Shown in pieces: positions 48,301 through 59,689 of a DNA stretch of 64,000 nt. Under the pieces are notes generated by a model. The model was given only the letters and a program-made list of their open reading frames with translations, was not told where the DNA came from and did not search any database. The stretch comes from Pelodera strongyloides. Its lineage: Eukaryota > Nematoda > Chromadorea > Rhabditida > Rhabditidae. Location of the stretch: the NCBI GenBank assembly GCA_036852015.1, contig JAANDG010000245.1, positions 124,001 through 188,000 of the forward strand, read 5' to 3'. Position numbers and translations under genes: made by a program. Each line of letters opens with the position of its first letter. The first letter of the stretch is position 1.

Positions 48301-49841
48301 ATACTGAATAGTGTAGTAATGTGTACATTCATTGAGTTTGCAGTATATATATAAGTAAGAGACGGGTTGTCGGGTAACAGTACAACTCAATAGTTACGTA
48401 ACGGACTCACAAACATAGAAAAATACTGAAACAATAACAATGAATGTACACTTGGCCACCTGACCACAAGGTCATACCCCAACATTACAAAGCCACCCTC
48501 TCCGGAAGCAATTACCACTTAAATGTAGTTTGGTAAAAGTTATTGTTATCAAAACGGACCATCTCTGGAACCAATTGAAAAAAATCGCGTTTTAGCCCCA
48601 TGCTCATGCTACGAAACATTATACCCTGAAGAGGCCACAACAAATATAAAAACAGAAACAAAACCAAAAGTACTTACGAGGTGGTCATTCTCTGTGTCCG
48701 TCTCTGCCGCCTTCGCACGCACCTCCGACCAGAACGCTGGCAGATTGGCGATGAGTACCGCCGTCCGAGCTGCCACGTGCAGGGACGGTGAATACTTGTC
48801 CGCCAACTAAATGCAAAGTATTATTACATATATTCCATCATATCATTTCATCTTACTATATATTGAATACCTTATTCTGAGAAGAGCAGAAGCCAAATGA
48901 CCATATGATTCATAATATGAAAAGTGCTTACCCGCTTCAGCGCCGCCTTGGCCAAACCCAGCTCCTTGCAGTTGCCCACTTGACCTCCAGAGCTGGTGAG
49001 GTAAAGGTGGGCCACCATCACCAGCTTTCTCAGGCTCCCAGCTGCCCGGCTCTAAAAAAAGGTTGGGTTAAGTTTAGACAGGGTACACAGTCTTCGCCCA
49101 CATAAAAATGAGTTCTGCGAACCCATCCAATCAAGAGCTAACGTATAAAGCAAAGGGGAGAGGTCAGTCAAACAGTCAAATAAACTTTAAAATCAAATCA
49201 AACGCAACAGCTTGCTACTAATCATCATGATTATCACTTACCACGTCCGCCTGGACCGCGCCCGGATGGAATAGGGCGCGGGCGAGGAGGCCGCCTCGAG
49301 CCGACCAAACACCAAAGAAGGTGCGGTCGGCGTTAAGGCAGCACTCCACCGGATCTTGGTAGAGGCGAGCCTAAAACACTGGGCATAAGTTGGTTCGTAA
49401 AAGCAAACGACCTCCAACCACCTTCATTTACGCAGGGAAATTACCCTGCTAAAATACCACGACGGTATCTTATAGAACATCCGAGTTCAAATAAGTATCA
49501 CAAAGTGCTTTTTAGTGGGCCAGCCCAGTAGGCGACCTGGCGACCTCGTTGCGACCAGAGACCATGTGGTAACTCGAACTCAAGTTTTCATCGAAAACCA
49601 TCATCAACTAGTCACCAAATGGCCATGAACCAGTCACCACATAGATTTTCCCATCACGTCAATCAATTTAATCAATACAAAAATAATAATAAATACGTAC
49701 GCGGCTGAACTCCGCTCCCACATCCGTAAGCCCCACGTGGTCCACGGGAGCTCTCAGCAAGGCCTGGCGGGCCAGTCTTGGGCTCTGCCGAACCATTCCC
49801 TGGGCTCCACGTCCTCCATTAACTGCTCCAGCATGTGCCAT
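45372..49841 (-). CDS. Ten-exon gene, 343-residue Pro/Gln-rich protein
   Basis: Exons on the minus strand: 49,701-49,841; 49,242-49,370; 48,932-49,051; 48,678-48,806; 48,067-48,169; 47,462-47,578; 47,037-47,093; 46,578-46,646; 46,066-46,167; 45,372-45,436 (coding part). Every junction is GT-AG and the phases agree throughout (0,0,0,0 then 1), giving one uninterrupted frame from ATG to TAA; joined length is 343 codons. Exons are GC-rich, introns AT-rich. The first about 185 residues look folded (for example RTFFGVWSARGGLLARALFH and RKLVMVAHLYLTSS). Residues about 185-250 are proline-rich, about 250-310 Gln/Gly/Pro-rich (GQGPQGQQPVQG), and the end is basic and serine-rich (TRRR, AKRQRRQ), possibly a nuclear signal. 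I recognise no family. An AATAAA overlaps the stop. The start is the first ATG after a TTTAG, so an untranslated 5' exon is possible. Confidence 0.8.
45500..45710 (+). tRNA. Decayed tRNA-Leu-like sequence with a repeat insert
   Basis: TGGCCGAGTGG (45,507-45,517) matches a pol III A box and the D arm of type II tRNAs, continuing TCTAAGGC with a paired D stem. GGTTCGATTCT (45,687-45,697) matches the B box and T loop. The boxes are 169 bp apart; subtracting four 28-bp repeat copies leaves 57 bp, normal for a long-variable-arm tRNA with a small intron. The acceptor stem does not pair and no anticodon stem is visible, so it is probably a pseudogene. It lies antisense inside the last intron of the ten-exon gene. 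Confidence 0.6.
45529..45665 (+). repeat. 28-bp minisatellite inside the tRNA-like sequence
   Basis: Five apparently identical copies (the last 25 bp) of a unit starting GGTAAGCTGGTAGTATAGG. The first base pairs overlap the end of the tRNA-like GGCGCTGG. Lack of divergence means recent expansion. Confidence 0.95.
46013..46066 (-). repeat. Intron start duplicated at 46,985-47,036
   Basis: The first about 50 bases of the introns after exons 7 and 9 of the ten-exon gene are nearly identical (GTTGGTTTTTTTTCTTTAT, then CACTTGTGTT). This indicates exon 7 and exon 9 arose by duplication of an exon with its downstream intron. Confidence 0.8.
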
Positions 49842-49849
49842 ACTAAATA

Positions 49850-52300
49850 GATAGCATTGAGTGAGACATCGGTTTAGTTACTCAAGTTTGAGGTTAGCAT
49901 TAACGCCGTGACCTCACACATGTATTCGTCAAGTTAAGATTCATCTGCCACGGTTTACCTACAACATATGAGAACGAACACACACATAACATAGATACAC
50001 TGGTAAGTACGTAAAATCGTTAAGTAACGAATACTCGTACTAGAATACCATTGTAAAGTTAAACAACCAGCGGAAGAACTAAGCTAGTAAATCTAAGTGC
50101 AACAGACGTGGATACGAACACAGGACAGGTAAAGTGGTAGCCTAAATAATGTGCTTCTAAGAAAATCGGTAATCATAGCTTATGAGAGATAGATAGGTAG
50201 ACAGAGAAACAGGAAAGATAATATATAGGTTAAGCAGGAAAGGAGAAACACTGAATGATATAGACAGAGAGAATATAAAGAGTGTGGAATCTTAAACTAT
50301 CATCCATACAATACGAAATGCGACTAACGGCACGGCAGAAAGGATAAAAGCAGCTGATTCATGTGCATATCACCTACGTGACATGACACACAATTTCTAA
50401 TAAACTACAGTAACGGGACACTAGGACAACCACTTCTAACAATCACCGACTCACAATTATCTATCAAAGACAAGACAACATATCAGACAGACAAACAAAC
50501 ATCACAACAACATAGGTACCATATCACTTGAACGTTAACAATATCAATAATTCCATACGCAACTCGAAATTGAAACAAATACATTTATTTCACAACGACA
50601 AACGACATACACATACCATATAGCATACCAATACAGACAATGACAACACATGTATATTTAACATTGCGAGTTGACAATACCCATATACTATATGGCAACC
50701 GTAGACAACGCATTAACGCATCTATATATAAAACACCAACTTGACTTGACAAGATGTAGTACGTACGTGTGCATGTGAGTGAGAACCGGACACAGGACAA
50801 ACATACTAACACAAGTGTAAGTTGACACAGAGACAGTACTACGTGACATGTCAAGTAATAAATAATAACGTAAAACAATGGGTTCTAATCCAGAGTACAG
50901 AGACGATCATAACTACATAATGTCAAGCAACAATCAACAATTCACATATGAAACGCTCAACGGGCACTCAAGTGGTCATACATGGATAAAGAATACATAT
51001 TACAATGACATATGACAGAGATACGTATGACAATGACATGGAAAAATGAATAATAAATAAAACATATTAGGAACTCTGGGAACTCATCGTGGAACTCATC
51101 TCCATTAGAATCCATCTATCCCTTCTTCATATACGACCATCAGTAACCAATCCATCCGTCAGCTTCCGTGCTTTGATAAAAGAGAAGTGAAGTGAAGAAG
51201 CCTGAAAATGAAAGGTGAACACGCAGAATCGTCAACCCCCTCTATTTGGGTTAACCTCCCAGTACAAACTACGAATCTAACCACTTGTGTGTCAACCCCG
51301 GATATTTGGGTTAAACTCCCAGTACAACTATGAATCTTTCACTTGCCACGCATACTCACTATGAAAAAATATGCACATGCAATTGTATCAATCTATAGGT
51401 AATCTAAGTGAAACATTGCGCAAAGCAGCTTATTTAGGCTACTTGGGTGTCAATTTCGCATACTAATTATCGATATGTTTCAATTTGCACAAATGATTGA
51501 TTTAAGCCGCTTGGGTGTCAACTCTGCATCTATATGTTTCAATTCAATTTACACAATTTGAGTCAGGCTACATATAAATTGGGTGTAAACCCGTATTGTT
51601 TATCTTGGCAACGAAACATTGCACTATGATAATAATATGCCGCAAATGGCTGGCAGCTTGAGCTTGAGGTTTGAGCTCAACGACAACGACAACGACTACA
51701 TGGCTTATAGGCAGACTCGAAACAGACATAGAGCGGTAACTGTCCAAAATAGGACCAATGCCTAGATAACACAAGAACCGAAATCATTCCGAAATCATTG
51801 AAGGCAATTAAACAAGGAAGTAAATGGAAAGAGAAACACCAACCAATGATTCAGAATCCTGTATGTATTCGTAAACACCGCACCAGTATCCAGTTTTCGT
51901 CAACATTCTCCATCCAGAGGTTCTTATCACAATCACACATCGATCGAAGGCCTTAGTCGATCCAGAGCTCCAAGCTTAGCATCAGCATCAGCACAGCCGT
52001 GATCTGAAAGTAACATACGTAAATAGGTGATCTCAATATAACTTGAAGGAAAATAAAAATACGTTACCACAAGTGTAGTACAGTTCTTTCACCGCGTTAA
52101 ACCGAAGATACAGGATAATAATAATAGAACAAGAGATGCCAAGCCATACATAAATAAAATTATGAGCAGCGGTAGGTTGAAAATGTCCAATACCAAATAA
52201 ATACATTGTAGCTTGAAGTCGAACAGTTGTTGGTACTTGGTACTCAGTAAACACCGCCCATTCACCAAGGTTCAACATATAATAGTAACATTATGACACG
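49850..52300. other. Intergenic stretch upstream of the ten-exon gene
   Basis: This is AT-rich. It has short GATA/GACA-like simple sequence near 50,190-50,220 and two tandem pairs at 51,231-51,360 (TATTTGGGTTAA and CTCCCAGTACAA) and 51,430-51,560 (CTTGGGTGTCAA with ATATGTTTCAAT). A minus-strand exon-like block at about 51,847-51,995 ends at a GTTGGT donor, with frames closed. The promoter of the ten-exon gene should lie near 49.85-50.2 kb but shows no recognisable core motif. Confidence 0.4.
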
Positions 52301-52306
52301 TACCGT

Positions 52307-52438
52307 AACAAGAGTCTCTATCTCCAATCTCCATGCTCCACGAACTCCACGTACTTGCCTTCACAAATTCCGTTTATTATCGCTTTTGAAACCTCCTTCC
52401 ATCTTCCATTTCACTCTAGGTTTCACATAGTGCGCATC
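52307..52438 (-). other. Exon-like block, 132 bp
   Basis: Acceptor TTAATTCCAG and donor TTACG then GTACGT. The first frame reads DAHYVKPRVKWKMEGGF and stops after 25 codons. The GAGTGAAATGGA stretch recurs in the 39,094-39,247 cassette, so this block is a distant relative of the array. Confidence 0.35.
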
Positions 52439-52878
52439 CTGGAATTAAAAACCAAAGTAGATGATTGATTGGAAACTGTCACAGAGTATGGGGTATATCA
52501 AATTCTCAAGCACAACTTCGCACATGATGCAGGTACATGCTAACCACGAGACAAGATACCTCTGCTAAACAAAACGGTACGCCGTACGCACAAAGATACA
52601 CGTTTGCAATGAATACAATAAAGTATATATAGTATATAAAAGTACATAAATAAAGTATATAAAAGTTACGCTCCTAAAAACATTTAATCATCTCATCATT
52701 TCAAGAAAATTCTTACACAATAAACAATACAACTTCGCAATTTGAGAAGTGAAGCTTAAACTCCATCCCCGTAATGATTAGTGAAAGGGCAAGAAACTAC
52801 GTAAATAAATAAAAGCGCGGCGGGGACGCCAGGCGTAAATTGTAAACGTATTATTATTACAGCGAGATTCCTACCTAC

Positions 52879-54159
52879 AAACATCCCTGCACTTGTAGTT
52901 TGTAGCTGAAGGCAAACGACGGAACAGTATCCCTGTTCTTCAACACTGTGAGGCATCCAGCACCCTCCACTTCAAATAGGAAGCGATATCTGCAAACACT
53001 TCTGTTAGCAACTGAATATTAAAACAAAACTATAAGAGAAACAAGGAGCGATATTGCTTCCGCGCCCACTCCAGAGCAACTGGAAATGAACACGCCATAA
53101 GTCACATTAAATTGTCAAAGCACACAAACATATCCACAGTACCATTATCATGAAAACGTAAACCGTGCATGACTGTATAAACATTACTGCATACTCTTAT
53201 CTCTAGTTCGGTCGTGACATGGAATAAAACACCACGCCAAATACGGACATCACCTCTCGTTCCGTAATGCATTATATGCAAATTAGTCTAAATCATCTCC
53301 CCAAAATTTGAGATGCGGACCTAATTTGTTCCCTGGGTCGTAATCATAACTTTCATACGGAAGCTTATCTACGTACTTAGTGCGTACAAAAACAACATAT
53401 CGCATAAGCAAGTTATTCACAATCCAACCTTCTTACCTTCAACATCTTGTTTCCTCGTTATTCTCTTGACCACAAAGGGCACGTCAACAATAGGGTGGCC
53501 AGTGCCAATGATGGCAGTCCAACTAGCGCAGCAACCCTATAGTCGCCGTCTGGCACGGGTAGCCAACCACATTTACACTATCGAAAAAAAAACCAACCAT
53601 TACCGTCGACGGGTCCTCGGGTCCATAATATGAAGTGGCTACTGGAATCCTATATCCTTGTAAACTCTAGACGCGTCGCGTGATGAAGAGAAGACAGCAA
53701 TCACTAATTTCGTCTTGGTGAAGATCTTTTGCGTAGTTTGAACTGAACAGAGAATGATAATATTCCGAGTCACATTCAGGGCATAAAACTCATCGGAAAA
53801 ACTCAATCAAAACCACCATCCAAATGTATGCAATGCAATGTGCTAATTCGGATGTCCGTCGGTCGTTTTATGTCATGGTCACACTTCACACTCACACACT
53901 CAACAGAAACTCATAAAAACATAAAAACACCAATAAGCAAAAGCCTACAGCATCCTTGAGTTCTTGAGTAGCTCAGTACCGGATAGAAATTCTCTATTTA
54001 AGAGCAGCGATCATGATGATCGCTGATAACGATAAGCAAATCACGAAAGCACACGGACAGTAACAAAAGAATCTAAAAATAATAAATAAAAGGAGAGAGT
54101 CACCAACCTGATACTTCATATACCCAAACTTCCACATCACCAATGCAGGAGTTCGCCAT
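52879..54159 (-). CDS. Fragments of a minus-strand gene, unknown product
   Basis: Four coding-looking blocks: 54,108-54,159 (ATG, reading MANSCIGDVEVWVYEVS, donor GTTGGT), 53,598-53,666 (YRIPVATSYYGPEDPS, donor GTTGGT), 53,429-53,536 (GTGHPIVDVPFVVKRI, donor GTTGGA or GTAAGA) and 52,879-52,989 (YRFLFEVEGAGCLTVLKN, then FAFSYKLQVQG, donor GTAGGT). Second and third join in phase. The first and last do not join directly, so exons are missing, borders are misjudged or the gene is damaged. The YRIP segment resembles the palindrome exon blocks at 9,166 and 17,281 in the shifted frame. No family recognised. Confidence 0.4.
53223..53338 (+). repeat. Octamer-containing dispersed element B, copy 2
   Basis: Same core as the 30.6-kb copy, with one deleted base stretch before the octamer (CATTATATGCAAATTAG). 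It continues into CTCCCCAAAATTTGAG and TTCCCTGGGT, a tail shared with the 63.5-kb copy. Confidence 0.75.
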
Positions 54160-54788
54160 CAACTACGGCAACATAATAACGTCAAAACTGTTCCCCTGAA
54201 AGTACGGCACCCAGCACCCTACAACGCAAAACTACGCGTCATCTTCTCAGCACCGCACAAACAAAATAATAGATTCTATGCGACAATTAATGAAACAACA
54301 GATTTACAGAAAGATTTACAAAAATCCCAGACCAGGCAGCGACTTCGATTACTGGGTAGCTACAATCAAGAAAGAGAAAGGGCAAGTAGAAAGGGCATAT
54401 ACCACAATAAAAATAAAAGCAAGGTATAAAAAAACTTCGGGTAGTTGTGTGTGACAATGTCTAGAAGCCTAGAACAGTCGCTCGGTGCCAGGTGACAGCT
54501 CCCATTCCAATCTCCAGTTTCCATGTTTGCCAACCTAAATAATAATAATATACATAACTCGTGTATAAGTCCATATACCCATTACTATCAAGGTGGTCAA
54601 AATGAGCCAAAATACATCCTATCCTAAACACGTTAATAGAAGCCTAAGCGTTCCAAATTACTAACTGGTTCAACTGTTCTCATAAAGAACTGCATACTGC
54701 AGAAAAACAGTGAAATATATATAACATTCAAGTTGTCTGATCACCTTATAGGTCAAGAGTAGGTAGGGGTATCGCCCTAAACCATAGG

Positions 54789-54908
54789 TTATTCGATGCT
54801 GGTGATGACATACTGTAGACCTCCGAAGCACAACAACTTGGATTGCCGCCGGTCAGGACAAATGACAGCTCCTTCCATTCGGGATGTGCAGACAGCAGAA
54901 ACACTGCT
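54789..54908 (-). CDS. Candidate terminal exon, unknown protein
   Basis: After a CTTTCAG acceptor a phase-0 frame runs 39 codons to TAA and includes RMEGAVICPDRRQSKLLCFG and ends QYVITSIE. A second frame of the same block is also open (LLSAHPEWKELSFVLTGGNP), so the true frame is unsettled. No upstream partner exon could be joined. Confidence 0.3.
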   Translation of the reverse strand, partial: SSVSAVCTSRMEGAVICPDRRQSKLLCFGGLQYVITSIE

Positions 54909-54999
54909 CTGAAAGCAGACCGGTAATACAAGGATATTTGTATGCGTGACCACCGAAAAGCGGAGCATACTATTTTTACAAGTGAAGCACAAACGTAGG

Positions 55000-57200
55000 A
55001 ATAGGGTAGGGGAATGCGCGATATAACGCCCTTCGCATAAAAGTAAAATTACACATAAACCACTTCACTACGACTACGCCAAACACACATTGTCATAAAC
55101 GACGTATAACCTATCGATTTCACGGGGGCCAATGGAGTATTAGTACGTGACTAGCAGCTTAGCTAGACTTTTTGGAAGAATATTTCGAATAGAAACATAG
55201 CTGAATCACAACATAAAAATAAAACCGATCACGTGGACAAGTCGTATGATTTCCAAAACATCAATCCATGACCCAATAAAAACTACACTTACACTGTAAA
55301 GAACGATCAAAATCACCACGAATACTACAGTATGCCAGTGCACCTTTTGCGTCTCACAGGCTGGTTATATACGCATCGGGGGAGGTCAAGTGGTCAATCT
55401 GTTGTGTCATCTGGAAATAAACGCTGCCATAAATTACTTGTTATTAGTCCAATCACAGATAAACGATACTCCATTTGAACGGATCGGAAACACAAACAAA
55501 CCAACACAAATAAATGTTAATACGCCGATGAATTATTTGGTAACATGTATGCTCATGGTCATTCTGATACTGAGACTCATTGAGAACAAAAAAACGGGAA
55601 GGAGCAATATAATTTCCGGCTTGTTCTTTCATACAAAACCGATAGAGAATTAGGTGAATATTGAATATTGGAAAAGTTTAAGATGGCTCCTTGTCTTCAA
55701 CTCACTTCAATATCGGCCCTTCAAAAATAATTCTCGCTTAGCACTGTCCTGTCAACGCAAGACGATGTCAAACACTGAAGTTGACAATACTGCAAGCTCG
55801 CCACGACAAACAGGAAGCCTAAATTTAACCGAAAATCAGTATCAATGACACAAAGTATGACATGCTCAAATGCATAGTGGTATCCATTAGGCATCTGACG
55901 ATCTGACAACCACATGACCAATCAACTTTCAAAACGAATCAAATAAAAAGTAACAGTAACAAATAAAGTAACAGTAACCACTGTTTTGCCCACACAGATA
56001 GGCAAGCTTCCAATCTAATTCTAATGAAGGAAATATGATAATGAACAGCACTGACAAAAAAAATAAGGTTGGTGAGCAGTGATATCAGTTCGCACCTCTT
56101 TATATGTAGGCTTCACATGTCTTTGTATTAATAGGACGTCGGTGGACTCTAACTGTGCTACTGACAGAACGCCAGCCCTCAGGTAGAATCGAGGTAAAAG
56201 AGCAACATTTCTGGCGATCCAGACCAACGAATGACGAAAATCCTCTGAAACCTGAAACAGCAAGATGAACATGAGCTACAGCTACTGGCATACTAAAACA
56301 GCATCAAATCGTTCGATGGCAAAAAGGAAATATGGCTAGAAGCGAAATATAGATAACAACCTCATACGGATATTGAGATATTGGGAAGAACAGGGCATCT
56401 TAGATTAAAGTCTGCAAGGCCGCGCAGCTTACTGTCGGAATTCATAAATTATAAAGTAATCGAGCAAGAAATAACTATGGATTCAATAGATAATTGAATG
56501 TGAGGAAGCAAAAAGTTATTGTTAGAAGTGAAGACGGAGCATGAATCTATCAAAGACAAGATCAAATTAAGCGTAAATTCCTAACAAGGCAACCTAAAAC
56601 AGGGGCACGACGGTATCAGTAGAGATACATAATGGCCTCAGCGCATTGCTAGTGTAAATAATAAAAGAAAATATACAAACTATATACCACCATTCATTTC
56701 CTTCTTTTTTCTCTCCGATCCGAACAAAAAAAATAAAATGTCTTTCTACACTATACGATGTAGCTACTGTAGTTAAAGGAAATTTAAATACCCGCTGCAA
56801 TTCCCTGATTATACTGTATGTCGCGAGTTTGAATTTGGTTTTAGAAAATCTCCAAATCCGTCCAAAATCCGATCGAGCGACCTTGCAACCCAACTTTGCA
56901 AGCTGTGCGGGAGGGTCTTCTTGCTGAATCTTCCAGTCATGTAAGTTTTACTGCTTATCGTTTGTAGATGTGCTTTTTTTGTGTAAACTATCCAGTAGCT
57001 TTGATATGTAGCATGGATTTTGATTTTATGTGAATTTTCGTTTTTTTTTCGATGTCACTAATATTGTATTATTTTTCAATCTCGTGTGACGGCGTCTTCC
57101 AAGAAGAGTGGAGAGAAGTGCCCTGGCTCAAAACACTGTGAGGAGTTGAGGTGAGAAATGGTATCATGTCTTTCAATGATGACGTGCACTCTCCACCTCT
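55000..57200. other. Stretch without a supported gene
   Basis: AT-rich with only short frames on both strands. A plus-strand donor-like CAGTCAT then GTAAGT near 56,940 and GTTGAG then GTGAGA near 57,150 could belong to small exons, but no frame joins them. Confidence 0.4.
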
Positions 57201-57239
57201 ACTAAATCTACTAAATGTTTATGCATGATCATATACGCC

Positions 57240-57920
57240 TGCTCAGTTTGCTCTTTCAGCTTCCGTTAAAAGATTGTCTTCAATTACCCGACCGATATAG
57301 ATGAATAACGACGACCTGGTGGGTGGATTCAAAGGACGATTAACCAGGTAAGCCAAGCAATGACTCGGTAAGAAAATAGAAGTGAGCGCATCCCAGACGG
57401 GAGTCTGACCTGGGCAAGACCCCTCCTGAAAGGGGTTTCCTGGGTGTGACAAAGGGTAAGTGAGGTAAGGTCTGGACCACAGGCCAGAAGTGCTGGCCCG
57501 AGCCTGGAGCGGGTCTGACCCGCGACAAACGGCGACACGAAGGGAGGCTGGTGTCATCGAGGAGCGGCAGGACGGGTGCGGCTTGTGGAAGAGGTGGTGA
57601 TGAAGAAACTGGACCGGAGGAGAGGAGGTTAGTTGGCGGGCCATTGTGGTGGGTGGCACATTTATAAGGACGCCACAATGGACGTAGTAGGGAGTGTTCA
57701 CTCTAAGGCAACTTAGGTTAGTGGCATGGTAGTAGTGTAGAATATACATAGAACTTGTAGCTGGAATACAGTGTTTTGAGAAATCTTTGTTTAGCAGATG
57801 GAGTTGTCCTAAGGTTTCTCAAAACAACCGTATTTCAGCCTGTAATATAAGTGAAAAAGTATAGGGATTCATCTGAAAGTCATCGTAACTCTCTCTCTCT
57901 CTCTCTGATCTCTCTCTTAA
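57240..57920 (+). repeat. Third, diverged copy of the end module
   Basis: This copy has the same order of landmarks as 27,017-27,873: GCAATGACTCGG, a GAGCGCATCCCA block, a GC-rich middle with a CCTGAAAGGGGTTTCC hairpin, GAATATACATAGAACTTG, GGGATTCATCTGAAAG and then a CT repeat. The middle is largely replaced. It has the same orientation as the 27-kb copy, so the two are direct repeats about 30 kb apart enclosing the 27.9-57.2 kb region. A 168-codon minus-strand frame (57,243-57,749) crosses it and is not supported as a gene. Confidence 0.55.
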
Positions 57921-58731
57921 TTTCTCTGAAGACGACTTGATAAGATACATGTGATTTAATTGTACCGATGGTTAATCTCTCTCTTGCGCTCTATTATTTC
58001 TCGAAGCCAGACCCGTTGTTTACCTGTGTTTTGTACTGTTTTTGTTTAATTTGAATAAATGCAAATAAAATACACCTTGTTTGTTAATAAACTGTACGTT
58101 GTAAAACGTAACATGATTTTTATTTGTTGTTTACCAGTCGCAATTGATCTTTAGATGTATGTGTTGTAATGTGAGTGGTTTATCTTTAATTTCCTTAGGG
58201 AGCGTGGCAGCGTGGGTACATAGCTTATCATAAATGATCTATCTCACCTCTCACCCAAGCCGTGAACTGAAAAATAATGTAGTCCTAGTCTGCGCCGAAA
58301 GTACTGTACACCAAACTAACTGTAGGCACACTTTACTAAAAAAATATTGTTTTTTTACCTGATTTGTATTTTTCCAAATTTCGTTCCGTTTAAATTAGGT
58401 TACTGCCTTCGTTAATACTCGGTAGTAGCCCATACTTCGATTTCTTCGCGACTTTCTTATATGGATTTATCATCTTTTTCATGGTTTCTCTGTTTAGGCC
58501 AATAAATGTGGTGTAAGAGACTTTTACCTACTACCGGTCTGTCTGTCTGAATGCAAAAGGAGTATTTGCCGGTCATGGCCCGCGTTGCATTATCATGAAA
58601 CCAAGATCCGTTACAATTCCTGAACAAAAAGTGACCCGTTGAAGAATCGTGGCGTGTGTTCTCCGAGAGGTACTTCTATTCTCTGAGAGGTACTTCTACT
58701 TTTTACTTTGTATATTTTCGTATTCGTGCAG

Positions 58732-59352
58732 ATCTGCATGCTTGGTACTCTCTTAGTAATGGAGGAACTATCCGTAGTGATTAGTTATTGCGATATTTTA
58801 GTTACGGCACCGAATAACGGTTGCCTTGTTTGTGTTGATAATGTACGTACGTCGTACGTATCGTATACATTTCTATTTTTCCAGGTCGGGAAACCTACAG
58901 CTATGTTGGAAGTCGCAGTCACATGCTTCTTTATGTCTGGTCTGGCCATTTCTTTTCTTCACATTTGCCATGTAGATGTACTGCTTCCGGACACCTATCT
59001 ACCTCAATTCGGCTGTACCTTGTCTCGTACTCTATTCACCCATTGGGTAAGTGGTCGGGGGTGATGTGTAATTGGTGGTAGAGAACTAGTGAGAACTTTA
59101 TGATTTGCAATTGTGTCGATGGGAATCGTATTCATTATTCTACCTGATTTTCTTTTAAAGACTGAGAGGAAAGGAAGGGCTGTTTGAGATTGCACGAGCC
59201 ATTACAACACTTTTTTTTGTGGATAACCTTTTCGTGTGGTCTTCGTGGAATAATGTTTTTGACTTCTGAGTGAAAATGATTTTTAGATACAGTTCTGCAA
59301 TGAGCTCGTCTTCTCAATTCTCGGGCAAAGCAGCGGTTCAGGCACTGACGGG
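58732..59352 (+). CDS. Three phase-0 exons, unknown hydrophobic protein
   Basis: Exons 58,732-58,773 (ICMLGTLLVMEELS), 58,885-59,046 (54 codons, VGKPTAMLEV to FTHW) and 59,287-59,352 (IQFCNELVFSILGQ to TDG). All are multiples of three in phase 0 with GT-AG borders, the middle one with FFMSGLAISFLHICHVDVLL as a possible membrane-embedded stretch. The middle exon has a paralogue at 60,169-60,321 that differs by 9 bases in length, keeping the frame, which favours coding ancestry. No start codon exon or family was identified. Confidence 0.4.
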
Positions 59353-59689
59353 GTGAGCGGAACGCCAGGCAGGCAAATCATATGAGGTTCGTCTTTTCTG
59401 TTACGGTTTCTACGTTTCTAGCTATTTCTCTTTTTTTTTGTTCGGTGTCGGTGGCCCCTTCTTGTGTTAGTTATGCGAAGGGCACTATTTACGGATAAAA
59501 AAATGTTACAAACTATTTTTTTTTCCAATTTTGGGTGGGCTCTTATTTTTTTGTGAAATCTTCAGTGTATGTCTGCCGGCTCCATCCCTTTTAGGTGGTA
59601 GCTCGTAATTGATTTGTTGCGTTACAGTCCAAATCTGGCATTTTTAGTCAGTTTCTTACCGTCTAACCATATGATTATTATTTGTTACT

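Noticed and set aside
57243..57749. 168-codon minus-strand frame
   Set aside because: It lies in the third end-module copy; the related modules do not keep the frame and the protein resembles nothing I know.
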